NCBI RefSeq assembly: GCF_000308655.1
Contig: NZ_BAGC01000003.1
Location: 124,001 to 188,000 of the forward strand
DNA: 64,000 nucleotides
Source of the DNA: Nocardia niigatensis NBRC 100131
GTDB lineage: Bacteria; Actinomycetota; Actinomycetes; Mycobacteriales; Mycobacteriaceae
Direction: 5' to 3'
Numbering within the stretch: position 1 is the stretch's first letter; each line of letters opens with the position of its first letter. Under the pieces are notes generated by a model. The model was not told where the DNA came from. It ran no database searches and worked only from the letters and a program-made list of their open reading frames with translations. Below, piece by piece: positions 16,828 to 25,050 of this stretch. A program made the translations under genes and the position numbers.

Positions 16828-17033
16828 GCCATCCGCGCGTTCGCCGATGACCTGAACGGGTATTCGCCACAGGCGTGGGCCACCACCGCATACCTGATCA
16901 CGGCCACTCTGGCCTTGCTGTACGGCTGCTCTCGGATATGTACGGGCGCAAGCCCTTCTATCTCGCCGCCGGCACCATCTTCGTCACCGGCTCGCCGCTG
17001 CGCGCCACCGCCGGGCTCACCGCCGTCGAATGA
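16828..17033 (+). pseudogene. Remnant of an EmrB/QacA-type MFS drug transporter
   Basis: One frame reads FADDLNGYSPQAWATTAYLI then TATLALLYG, matching the TM2 region of DHA2 transporters (ADL...WV.TAYLL....PLYG). After one lost base it continues in another frame as LSDMYGRKPFYLAAGTIFVTG, the classic A-motif and TM3 of the same family, and then soon stops. Only about 65 residues of a 14-helix protein remain; the 5' end and everything past TM3 are gone. This is a decayed fragment, not a gene. Confidence 0.82.
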
Positions 17034-17056
17034 GGCGGCCTTCCGGATGAAAACGA

Positions 17057-17087
17057 AAGGGGCGGCGCGGAATCCGCGCCGCCCCTT
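17057..17087 (-). terminator. Terminator of the pyrophosphatase gene
   Basis: AAGGGGCGGCGCGGA pairs with TCCGCGCCGCCCCTT. On the minus strand it is followed by the T-rich run TTTCGTTTTC, which suits the end of ppa just upstream. Confidence 0.85.
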
Positions 17088-17099
17088 GTCAGCGGGGGC

Positions 17100-17591
17100 T
17101 CAGTGGCCGCCCTGCTCCTTCAGGCGAGCGTAGGCCTCGTCGACCAGCTTCTCGGCCTTCGCGCGGCCTTCCCAGCCCTCGACCTTGACCCACTTGCCCG
17201 GCTCCAGGTCCTTGTAGCGCTCGAAGAAGTGCGCGATCTCCTTGCGCTGGAACTCCGGGATGTCCTCGACGTCCTGGATGTGGGCCCAGCGCTTGTCGCC
17301 GGCGGGCACTGCCACGAGCTTCTCGTCGGTGCCGGCCTCATCGCTCATGATGAGCACGCCGACCGGACGGGCCTCGACCAGCACACCCGGGTAGACGGGC
17401 TCGGGCAGCAGCACCATGCAATCCAGCGGATCGCCGTCGCCGCCCAGCGTGTCCTCGATGTAGCCGTAGTCGGCCGGGTACATCATCGGGGTGTACAGGT
17501 AGCGGTCCAGCCGCACACGGCCGGTCTTGTGATCGACCTCGTACTTGTTGCGCTGACCCCGGGGGATCTCGATGGTGACGTCGAACTCCAC
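17100..17591 (-). CDS. ppa: Inorganic pyrophosphatase
   Basis: A family I soluble pyrophosphatase of 163 residues that hydrolyses PPi and so drives biosynthesis. Signature residues are visible in [36 protein letters not shown] (metal-binding aspartates) and [14 protein letters not shown]. The start is GTG 17591 with AAGGAG five bases upstream. The order ppa divergent from dacB matches M. tuberculosis. A palindromic repeat element lies in the intergenic gap to dacB. Confidence 0.97.
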   Translation of the reverse strand: MEFDVTIEIPRGQRNKYEVDHKTGRVRLDRYLYTPMMYPADYGYIEDTLGGDGDPLDCMVLLPEPVYPGVLVEARPVGVLIMSDEAGTDEKLVAVPAGDKRWAHIQDVEDIPEFQRKEIAHFFERYKDLEPGKWVKVEGWEGRAKAEKLVDEAYARLKEQGGH

Positions 17592-17684
17592 GTCATCTCC
17601 TTCATGGTGGGCGGATGGCTGCCGACTCGCCAGCTCGTTCAGAGGAACGACTGCGCAACGAGGATAGTGTGTGAAGGCGGGGCG

Positions 17685-17776
17685 GTTCGCGGCCCGGCTC
17701 GGTTCTGGAGCGCCGGAGCGAGGGAGCGCAGCGACTGAGCGGAGGAGTGGAGAACCGAGCCGGCAGGGCCGCGAAC
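17685..17776. repeat. 92-bp palindromic interspersed repeat, copy 1
   Basis: The ends are long imperfect inverted repeats: GTTCGCGGCCCGGCTCGG at the left, and at the right CCGAGCCGGCAGGGCCGCGAAC, with an inner TTCT/AGAA extension. A second 92-bp copy, in opposite orientation, lies at 41086-41177 with about 78 of 92 positions identical. Similarity continues about 24 bases beyond the right end. It lies between ppa and dacB and shows no coding sense. Confidence 0.88.
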
Positions 17777-17822
17777 CCGCGACGCCGGAGGCGGCGCAAT
17801 CAGATACAGGAGACAGCGGCAG

Positions 17823-19280
17823 GTGTTTGGTCGGAACAAGCAGAACATCGGTGGTCTGGAGGCCAAGCGCCGGCGCAGAACCTGGATCGTGGTGTCGATT
17901 GCGCTGGTCGTCGTCCTGGCGGCGGCCGGAGCGGTAGCGGTGATCCTGAAGCCGTGGACGGAGGAATTCCGGCACGGGGGATTGACGATCGCCGACCCGC
18001 CCGCGCCCGTGAAGCCGATTCCGCAGGTCGCGGCCGCACCGGCGACCGCGCCCGCGGCCACCGCCGCCGGGCTGGCCGCCGCGCTCGGGCCCGTGGTCGG
18101 CAACCCGGACCTGGGCATCTTCGCCGCCTCGGTCTCCGACGGGGACACCGGCAATGTGCTGTGGACCATGGACCCGGACAAGGGCATGATCCCGTCCTCC
18201 ACCGCCAAGATCCTCACCACAGCGGCCGGATTGCTCGCCCTGCCCGACGACCACCGGCTCACCACCAAGGTGGTCTCCGGCTCAGCTCCGGGCGAGATCG
18301 TGCTGGTCGCCGCCGGCGACCCGACCATCACCGCACAGCCGGACGGCAAGGGCTACTACCCGGACGCGCCGAGGCTGCAGGACCTGGTCGCGCAGATCAA
18401 GTCGTCCGGGCAGCGGGTGGACTCGATCGTGGTCGACACCTCCGTCTACGCGGGCCCGAATTTCGCGCCCGGCTGGGACAACGCCGATATCGCGGGCGGC
18501 TCCATCGCGCCGCTGGATCCGGTCATGATCGACGGTGGCCGCCTTGACCCGCTGGTCGAATACTCCCCGCGCACCGCCACCCCCGCCCTCGACGCGGGCC
18601 GGAAGCTGGCCACCGAGCTGGGCGTGGATCCCGCCAAGGTGAAGCTGGGTACCGCCCCGGCCGCCGCCAACCAGCTGGCCGCCGTGCAGTCCGCCACGCT
18701 GCGGGAACGCATGCTGCAGGCCATGGTGCACTCGGACAATGTGCTGGCCGAGGCCATCGGCCGCGAGGTCGCCATGGCCAGCGGGCAGGAAGCCTCCTTT
18801 ACCGGCGCGGTGACCGCCATGACCACGGTGCTGCAGGCCGCCGGATTCGACCTGACCGGCCTGAAAATGGCCGACGGCAGCGGGCTCTCGACCGACGACC
18901 ACATTCCCCCGCGCCTGCTCAACCGGGTGCTGACCGTGGCCGCACTGCCCAATGGCGCTGGTCCGCAAGGCAATTCGACCGCCGACCCGGCCGCCGCCAC
19001 CACCGGCTCCCCGCTCGCGCCGCTGCTGGACTTCCTGCCGGTGGCGGGCGGCACCGGCTCGCTGGCCAACCGCTATGTCGACCGGGATCGGGAAGGGGCC
19101 GGTTGGATCCGGGCCAAAACAGGAACTCTGTCCGTATCGAGTGCGTTGGTGGGTTATGTGCTGGACCGCGACGGACGTGTCCTGACGTTCGCCTTGATGT
19201 CGAACGATCGGCCGCCGGAGGTGAGCCGACCCGCGCTGGATGCCGTCGCCAACGCACTGCGCAACTGTGGCTGCTCCTGA
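17823..19280 (+). CDS. dacB: D-alanyl-D-alanine carboxypeptidase/endopeptidase (PBP4 family)
   Basis: A 485-residue class C penicillin-binding protein acting on cell-wall peptidoglycan outside the membrane. It has a basic N-terminus, a single anchor helix (about 20-42), an Ala/Pro-rich linker, and all three active-site motifs: S126-T-A-K129, S304-D-N306 and K432-T-G434. The start is GTG with AGGAGA eight bases upstream. It is followed after 12 bases by the metalloprotease gene, then tilS and hpt, an order shared with M. tuberculosis (Rv3627c to Rv3624c), suggesting one operon. Confidence 0.95.
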   Translation: MFGRNKQNIGGLEAKRRRRTWIVVSIALVVVLAAAGAVAVILKPWTEEFRHGGLTIADPPAPVKPIPQVAAAPATAPAATAAGLAAALGPVVGNPDLGIFAASVSDGDTGNVLWTMDPDKGMIPSSTAKILTTAAGLLALPDDHRLTTKVVSGSAPGEIVLVAAGDPTITAQPDGKGYYPDAPRLQDLVAQIKSSGQRVDSIVVDTSVYAGPNFAPGWDNADIAGGSIAPLDPVMIDGGRLDPLVEYSPRTATPALDAGRKLATELGVDPAKVKLGTAPAAANQLAAVQSATLRERMLQAMVHSDNVLAEAIGREVAMASGQEASFTGAVTAMTTVLQAAGFDLTGLKMADGSGLSTDDHIPPRLLNRVLTVAALPNGAGPQGNSTADPAAATTGSPLAPLLDFLPVAGGTGSLANRYVDRDREGAGWIRAKTGTLSVSSALVGYVLDRDGRVLTFALMSNDRPPEVSRPALDAVANALRNCGCS

Positions 19281-19292
19281 CGGGTGGATGAA

Positions 19293-20366
19293 ATGACCGG
19301 ATCCGAAAACCCTTCGGCCCCTGCTCGCGCCCGGACCACGCTGACCGGCGTCGTGGACTGGAAGACGGCCGCCCGCACCGGTGCCGCGCTGGTGCCCGCG
19401 GGCCCGCGGACCTCCCGGTACTCGGCCGAGCACGCGGTCGCCGAACTCGCCGCCGCCTCGGTGCGCGCCGAGGGACCGGTCCGCGAGGTCAGCGGACTCG
19501 ACGATGGGTCGATGGTGCCGGACGCGTTGATCGTGGACCGGCCCGGCTGGATCCGGGCCGCCGCCGACTCCATGGGCCAGCTCACCGGCAGCGGCGTGGA
19601 ACCCGGCGAGAAGGGCAAATTCGTCGGCAAACCGGCCGGCGTGCAGGCCGGCGCCATGCTGGCCTTCCTGTCCACGGCCATCCTCGGCCAGTACGACCCC
19701 TTCACCGGGCCCGACGGCACCCTGCTGCTGGTCGCGCCCAACATCATGGCGGTGGAACGCGCGCTCAACGTGCCGCCCAGCGACTTCCGGCTCTGGGTGT
19801 GCCTGCACGAGGTCACCCACCGGGTCCAATTCTCTTCCGCCCCTTGGATCGCCGACTACATGCGCCACAATGTCGAGGTGCTCGGCGGGGCCGGCGACGA
19901 ACCCCTCGCCGACATGCTGGCCCGGCTCGCCAACGCGGTGAAGGAACGACGCCGCGGCATCGAGGACCCGGCCGGCGGCGTCATCGGGCTGCTGCGCGCG
20001 ACCCAGGCGGCACCGCAGCGCGAAGCCCTCGACCGGCTGCTCATGCTCGGCACCCTGCTGGAGGGCCACGCGGATCACGTCATGGACGCCGTCGGGCCCG
20101 CCGTGGTTCCCTCGGTCGCCCGCATCCGGGCCGCCTTCGATCAGCGGCGCAAGCGTCCCACCAACCCGATTCAGCGGCTGCTGCGGGCCCTGCTCGGCAT
20201 GGACGCCAAGGTGGCCCAGTACGTGCGCGGCAAGGCCTTCGTCGACGAGGTCGTCGACACCGTCGGCATGGCGCGCTTCAACACCGTCTGGACCGATTCC
20301 GAAACCCTGCCCCGCACAGACGAAATCGGCGAACCGCAGCGCTGGGTGGCCCGCGTCCTCGGCTGA
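19293..20366 (+). CDS. Zinc-dependent metalloprotease (DUF2342 family)
   Basis: A 357-residue protein of the actinobacterial DUF2342 family, equivalent in position to M. tuberculosis Rv3626c. The zinc motif HEVTHRVQF (HExxH) is about residues 172-180, with LLEGHADHVMDAV later, probably supplying the third ligand. Family members are predicted metallopeptidases of gluzincin type; substrates are unknown. ATG 19293 is preferred; a GTG nine bases earlier is in frame. It lies in the dacB-tilS-hpt cluster. Confidence 0.92.
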   Translation: MTGSENPSAPARARTTLTGVVDWKTAARTGAALVPAGPRTSRYSAEHAVAELAAASVRAEGPVREVSGLDDGSMVPDALIVDRPGWIRAAADSMGQLTGSGVEPGEKGKFVGKPAGVQAGAMLAFLSTAILGQYDPFTGPDGTLLLVAPNIMAVERALNVPPSDFRLWVCLHEVTHRVQFSSAPWIADYMRHNVEVLGGAGDEPLADMLARLANAVKERRRGIEDPAGGVIGLLRATQAAPQREALDRLLMLGTLLEGHADHVMDAVGPAVVPSVARIRAAFDQRRKRPTNPIQRLLRALLGMDAKVAQYVRGKAFVDEVVDTVGMARFNTVWTDSETLPRTDEIGEPQRWVARVLG

Positions 20367-20393
20367 CCCGCGGGTCCGTGCAACGATCAGGGC

Positions 20394-21386
20394 GTGAACG
20401 ACCGCCCCCAGCTGCCCGAGACACGCGCCGCGCTGGAGCTGCGGCGTGCCGTGCGGGACTGGCTGGGGCGGTACGCGCCCGCGGGCGTGGTCGCCGTGGC
20501 CCTGTCGGGCGGGGCTGATTCGGTCGCGCTGACGGCCGCCGCCTGCGCGGAGGCGGACGTGGTGGACGCCCTGACCGTGGATCACGGACTGCAGACCGGA
20601 TCGGCCGACGTGGCCGCGGCGGCGGCCGCGCTGGCCTTGCGGCTGGGCTGCCGGTCGGCGCGGGTCCTGACCGTGGAGGTCGAGAGGACCGGCGCGGCCG
20701 GATATCCCGGTGGCCCGGAGGCGGCGGCCCGGCGCGCCCGCTACGCGGCATTGGACGAAGCGCGGCAAGGGTTGCCCGTACTGCTCGGCCACACGCTCGA
20801 TGATCAGGCCGAGACCGTGTTGCTCGGTCTGGGACGCGGGTCGGGGATCCGATCCATCCGGGGGATGGCGGAATTCGAGGAACCGTGGGGGCGGCCACTG
20901 CTCGGGGTACGGCGGAGCACGGCTCGTGAGCTGTGCGCGGATCTGGGGATCACGCCCTGGGAGGACCCGCACAACAGTGCTCCGGAGTTCACCCGCGTAC
21001 GCCTGCGCGGCGAGGTGCTGCCCCTGCTCGAGGACGTGCTCGGCGGCGGCGTGGCGGTCGCGCTGGCGCGCACGGCGGCGCAGCTGCGAGAGGACGGGGA
21101 GGTGCTGGACGCGCTCGCCGGAGAGTTGCTGGCAGCCGCCCGGGACGGGGACGGGCTGCGAATCGAGACGCTCGCCACTGCCGCGCCCGCGGTCCGCCGC
21201 CGCGCCATCCGCGCGTGGTTGCTCGACCGTGGCGCAAAATCATTGACGGACACCAATTTACGGGCGGTCGAGGCACTGGTCACGCGGTGGCGGGGGCAGG
21301 GCGGAGTCGCGGTCGGTGGTTCGCTCACTGGGACGAGGTTGGTTGCCGCGCGTGAACATGGCAGGCTCATACTCTGTTCGGAGTGA
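20394..21386 (+). CDS. tilS: tRNA(Ile)-lysidine synthetase
   Basis: A 330-residue N-type ATP pyrophosphatase that converts C34 of the CAU-anticodon tRNA-Ile to lysidine so that it reads AUA. The PP-loop SGGADS is at 38-43, followed by [25 protein letters not shown] and the PL-GVRR segment, all diagnostic. It is short at the C-terminus compared with E. coli TilS, as in other actinobacteria. The start is GTG. Its stop codon overlaps or abuts the hpt start region, implying coupled expression. Confidence 0.96.
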   Translation: MNDRPQLPETRAALELRRAVRDWLGRYAPAGVVAVALSGGADSVALTAAACAEADVVDALTVDHGLQTGSADVAAAAAALALRLGCRSARVLTVEVERTGAAGYPGGPEAAARRARYAALDEARQGLPVLLGHTLDDQAETVLLGLGRGSGIRSIRGMAEFEEPWGRPLLGVRRSTARELCADLGITPWEDPHNSAPEFTRVRLRGEVLPLLEDVLGGGVAVALARTAAQLREDGEVLDALAGELLAAARDGDGLRIETLATAAPAVRRRAIRAWLLDRGAKSLTDTNLRAVEALVTRWRGQGGVAVGGSLTGTRLVAAREHGRLILCSE

Positions 21387-21427
21387 ACCCGATTCGGGTC
21401 GCCATCACTGAAGGGAAACCAGCGGAC

Positions 21428-21985
21428 GTGTACGGGGACGACATCGCGTCGGTGCTGATCAGCGAGGAAGAGATCGCCGCCAAGGTCGAGGAACTGGCCG
21501 AACTGGTCGCCAAGCGCTATCCCGCCGATGCCCCCGAGGGTGACCTGCTGCTGGTGGGCGTGCTCAAGGGCGCCATCTTCTTCATGACCGACCTGGCCAA
21601 GAAGCTCACCGTGCCGACGCAGATGGAATTCATGGCCGTCTCGTCCTACGGGTCCTCCACCTCGTCCTCGGGTGTCGTGCGCATCATGAAGGACCTGGAC
21701 AAGGACATCGCCGGCCGCCATGTGCTGATCGTCGAGGACATCATCGACTCCGGTCTGACGCTGTCGTGGCTGCTGCGCAACCTGTCCAGCCGCAACCCGG
21801 CCTCGCTCGAGGTGGTGACGCTGCTGCGCAAGCCCGATGCGCTGCGCACCCAGGTGGACGTGATGGCCGTGGGCTTCGACATCCCGAACGAGTTCGTGGT
21901 GGGTTACGGCCTCGACTACGCCGAGCGCTACCGCGATCTGCCCTACATCGGCACCCTGAATCCGAAGGTTTACGGCGGGGAATAA
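21428..21985 (+). CDS. hpt: Hypoxanthine(-guanine) phosphoribosyltransferase
   Basis: A purine-salvage enzyme, 185 residues from GTG 21428, joining PRPP to hypoxanthine or guanine. The PRPP-binding motif [13 protein letters not shown] is clear, as are [12 protein letters not shown] (flexible loop) and [22 protein letters not shown] at 21383 overlaps the tilS stop codon and would add 15 residues with a poor ribosome-binding site; AAGGGA lies 12 bases before the start chosen here. It ends the dacB-to-hpt cluster and is followed by a hairpin. Confidence 0.95.
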   Translation: MYGDDIASVLISEEEIAAKVEELAELVAKRYPADAPEGDLLLVGVLKGAIFFMTDLAKKLTVPTQMEFMAVSSYGSSTSSSGVVRIMKDLDKDIAGRHVLIVEDIIDSGLTLSWLLRNLSSRNPASLEVVTLLRKPDALRTQVDVMAVGFDIPNEFVVGYGLDYAERYRDLPYIGTLNPKVYGGE

Positions 21986-22028
21986 CACCCGCGAAGCCGT
22001 CGGGGCGACCCCGCTCGGCGATCGAAAC

Positions 22029-22061
22029 GAAGGCCGCTTCCGGTGACGGAGAGCGGCCTTC
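22029..22061 (+). terminator. Terminator after hpt
   Basis: GAAGGCCGCT pairs with AGCGGCCTTC around a GGTGAC-containing loop, 44 bases after the stop codon. Confidence 0.8.
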
Positions 22062-22384
22062 GGTCATTATGTGACGAAAATCACTCGATTTGCTGGTTTG
22101 GGGTGCGGGCCGGGGCGGGTGTCTGTTGCTGGATGTCAGCGACCGGGGCCTCTCGGCATTGCCCGTGGGGCGTGATTGTGCGTAACTGCTGGTCAAGTGT
22201 CCGCTCGGGGTGGGGCGGCTGGGTGATATTGAATGGCCAGGAATTCGCGGGTCCGGTTAACAAGATGTTTCTTCGGAGCCCTATGCTGTCTGTAACAAAC
22301 CTGACGGCTGTTTTCTGCTCAAGTTGCAAACTTTTGGGTCGGATACGGCTGGAAAATCAAGACCGATTCTGATAGCAAGGGGCT
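22062..22384. other. Regulatory region upstream of the LysR gene
   Basis: No gene is seen. The last 150 bases are clearly richer in A+T than the surroundings and probably contain the LysR promoter, with stretches such as GGTTAACAAGATG and TATGCT. Nothing here marks a divergent partner gene. Confidence 0.4.
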
Positions 22385-23272
22385 ATGGACCCGCATTTGC
22401 GCGACCTGCGGTATTTCGTCGCCGTCGCTGAGGAACTGCATTTCACCAACGCGGCGCAACGGCTGCACATCGCACAACCCACCCTGTCACGACAGATCCG
22501 GCAGTTGGAACGCCAGCTCGACGTCGTGCTGTTCGACCGCAACCAGCGCAGCGTGGCCCTGACCGTCGCCGGCAAGGAACTGCTCGAAGGCGCCCGGAAG
22601 ATCCTGGAGCTCTGGGAAGTCACCAATGTCGCCCTCCAGGAGGCCGGTGAGGTGCTGCGCGTCGGCATCCAGTCCTCCATCGGCCGCGGCCTGATCACCG
22701 ACCTGGAGAGCGCCAGCGGCCACCGGCTCGCCCTGCATTCCGCGTCCTGGACCGACCCGTCCAGCGGTCTCGCCGGCCGCCAGGCCGACCTCGCGCTCAT
22801 GTGGCTGCCGGTGCCCGACACCAGCCGCTACCGCTGGCAGGTGCTGCGCACCGAACCCCGCTGGGTGCTGCTGCCGGAGAACCACGCCCTGGCCAACCAG
22901 GAGAACATCGACTTCGCCGACCTGATCGACGAACCCTTCATCGCCATGCCCGCCGAAGCCGGTGCGGCACGCGACTTCTGGCTCGGCGCCGACGCCCGCG
23001 GCGGCCGCCAGGCCAAGATCGGCGCGGAAGCGGCCACCGCCGAGGAGCGCCTCGAGGCGGTCAGCCTCGGCCTGGGCGTCTGCCTGCTGGCCGAGAACAA
23101 TGTCCCCATGTACCGCTGGCCCGGCCTCACCGCCCGCCCGGTCACCGGCCTCGCGCCCTGCGAACTGGCCGTGGCCTGGCGCGCGGACGACGACCGTCCC
23201 ACCATTCTCGAGTTCGCCGCCCGCGTCCTCGACGGCGGCTTCGCGGAGAAGGAGCCCGTCGCGGCCGTGTAG
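22385..23272 (+). CDS. LysR-family transcriptional regulator
   Basis: A 295-residue LTTR. The N-terminal winged helix is unmistakable: DLRYFVAVAEELHFTNAAQRLHIAQPTLSRQIRQLE (about 6-42), followed by the effector domain. There is no divergently transcribed target gene next to it; the nearest candidate is the converging amidase gene. It starts at ATG 22385 and is followed by a strong terminator. Its effector and targets are unknown. Confidence 0.94.
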   Translation: MDPHLRDLRYFVAVAEELHFTNAAQRLHIAQPTLSRQIRQLERQLDVVLFDRNQRSVALTVAGKELLEGARKILELWEVTNVALQEAGEVLRVGIQSSIGRGLITDLESASGHRLALHSASWTDPSSGLAGRQADLALMWLPVPDTSRYRWQVLRTEPRWVLLPENHALANQENIDFADLIDEPFIAMPAEAGAARDFWLGADARGGRQAKIGAEAATAEERLEAVSLGLGVCLLAENNVPMYRWPGLTARPVTGLAPCELAVAWRADDDRPTILEFAARVLDGGFAEKEPVAAV

Positions 23273-23355
23273 GTCCGGACCCGGCCCGGTCGATACACGG
23301 GCGGCGGCAGTGGGTCGGAGGGTGCCGCGGTCCGTCCGGGAGCACGGGATCGAGA

Positions 23356-23388
23356 ACAGCGCCGCGTCACTCGGTGACGCGGCGCTGT
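23356..23388. terminator. Terminator between LysR gene and amidase
   Basis: A perfect 15-bp stem, ACAGCGCCGCGTCAC pairing with GTGACGCGGCGCTGT, has a three-base loop. It can serve both converging genes. Confidence 0.88.
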
Positions 23389-23418
23389 GCCGTATTCGGG
23401 GCACTGCTCACCGGACGC

Positions 23419-24870
23419 TCAGGGCGCGACGCGCTGCCAGGGATGAGCGGCCTCGATCTGCGCGGCCAGCCGGAGGATGGTCGACTCGCTGCCGGGAGGC
23501 CCCGCGATCTGCGCCGCGACCGGGGTGCCGGTACGGGGATGCAGCCCCATGGGCAGCGACAGCGCGGGCCAGCCGACCAGGTTCCACAGCGGCGTGAACG
23601 GCGAGAACTTCACGTTCGCAAGGACATTCGCCAGCCAGGGGCGGGAATGCCAGCGGCGGGCACGCGGGGCCGGGGACGCCAGCGTCGGGGTGATGACCAC
23701 GTCGTAGCGCTCGAAGTAGTCGAGCAGCCGGGCCTCCACGCGATCGACCTGGGAGGCCCGCGACAGCCCGGACTTCAGTACCGCCTTGCCGAGGGCGACG
23801 TGGGTGCGGGTGCGGCGCTGCAGGCGATCCGGATGCGGGACGGTCGCGGCCTCGCGCGCGGCATTGCCCAGCCAGCGCAGCAGCAGCGCGAAAGCCACAC
23901 CCTGATAAGGCAGTTCGGCCACCCCGATGACGTGGCCCGCCCGGGAGGCGGCCGCGGCGGCTTTGTCTGCGGCCGCGGTCCAGGCCAGGTCGACATGGGT
24001 CAGCGGCGACGGCGGCGCGGTCGCCAGCCCGATGCGCAGGGTCGGCGGCGTCTCCAGATCGGCCAGGTCGGGACGGTCCGCCAGCACCGAGAGCATCAGC
24101 GCGGTATCGGTGACAGTCGTTGCGAGGACACCGTTTTCCGTCATCCCGCCCCAGGAGTCCACGCCCACCTCGGCGGGTACCAGGCCGCGGCCGGGCTTGA
24201 GGCCGACCACGCCGGAGCAGGCGGCCGGAATCCGCACCGAGCCGAGCCCGTCGTTGCCGTGCGCGATCGGGACCATGCCCGCGCCGACTGCCGCGCCGGC
24301 ACCGCCCGACGAGCCGCCCGCCGAGTAACGGGTGTTCCAGGGGCTGCGGGTGATGCTGCCCGGGCCGTCGGTGGTGCCCCACAACGCGAATTCGGGGACG
24401 GTGGTGAGTCCGACGATGACGGCCCCCGCGGCCCGCAGCCGCCGCACCACCGGATGATCGTCCGGGGCGGGCGCGTCGGCGCCGCTCAGCGAGCCGCCGC
24501 GGGTCACCTCACCGGTGACGTCGATATTGTTCTTCACCGCGACCGGCACGCCGGCCAGCGGCAGCATATCCAGATCCGGTCTTTCGGCCACCGCGCGGGC
24601 CTCGGTGCGGGCGGCCTCCTCGCGAACGAGACTGAAGGCGTTCAATTTCCGATCGCGGGCGCGAATCCGGTCCAGCGCCGCGCCGACCGCGTCCTCGGGG
24701 GAGATCGAGCCGTTCTGGACGGCCGTAGCGGTGCCGGTGGCCGTGGTCAGGTCCACGGAGGGACGGTCGGATGGGGTGTCGGAATCGGCCGTGGTGTGTG
24801 CCACCGGTACCTCCTCGGTGGTAGCGGCTGTGGCGATTTCAGCCGCTGACCCCGTGCCGTCGTCGTACAT
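23419..24870 (-). CDS. Amidase (amidase signature family)
   Basis: A 483-residue amidase-signature hydrolase. The Ser-cisSer-Lys triad is visible: lysine in GVPVAVKNN, the glycine/serine block SAGGSSGGAGAAV, and GLGSVRIPAACSG with the nucleophile. It cleaves a carboxamide bond; the substrate is unknown. The first 60 residues are a Thr/Ala-rich acidic stretch without homology that I can see. ATG 24870 is preceded by GGGGAAG. It is divergent from the Ser/Thr kinase pair. Confidence 0.93.
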   Translation of the reverse strand: MYDDGTGSAAEIATAATTEEVPVAHTTADSDTPSDRPSVDLTTATGTATAVQNGSISPEDAVGAALDRIRARDRKLNAFSLVREEAARTEARAVAERPDLDMLPLAGVPVAVKNNIDVTGEVTRGGSLSGADAPAPDDHPVVRRLRAAGAVIVGLTTVPEFALWGTTDGPGSITRSPWNTRYSAGGSSGGAGAAVGAGMVPIAHGNDGLGSVRIPAACSGVVGLKPGRGLVPAEVGVDSWGGMTENGVLATTVTDTALMLSVLADRPDLADLETPPTLRIGLATAPPSPLTHVDLAWTAAADKAAAAASRAGHVIGVAELPYQGVAFALLLRWLGNAAREAATVPHPDRLQRRTRTHVALGKAVLKSGLSRASQVDRVEARLLDYFERYDVVITPTLASPAPRARRWHSRPWLANVLANVKFSPFTPLWNLVGWPALSLPMGLHPRTGTPVAAQIAGPPGSESTILRLAAQIEAAHPWQRVAP

Positions 24871-25050
24871 GCTGGTCTTCCCCCGTCGCCTCGTGTCGAA
24901 ATCGGGTGATCCGCTCGTGAGCCGCAAGTTATCATTCCGGCTATCGGTCGGGGATGATGGTGTTGGGTGTGGCGGTTTCTTTGTTTGAATCCCGGAATCC
25001 ACGACATCTCCCAACGACAGTGCGGATCGACGACATCCGTGCCGAGCCAG

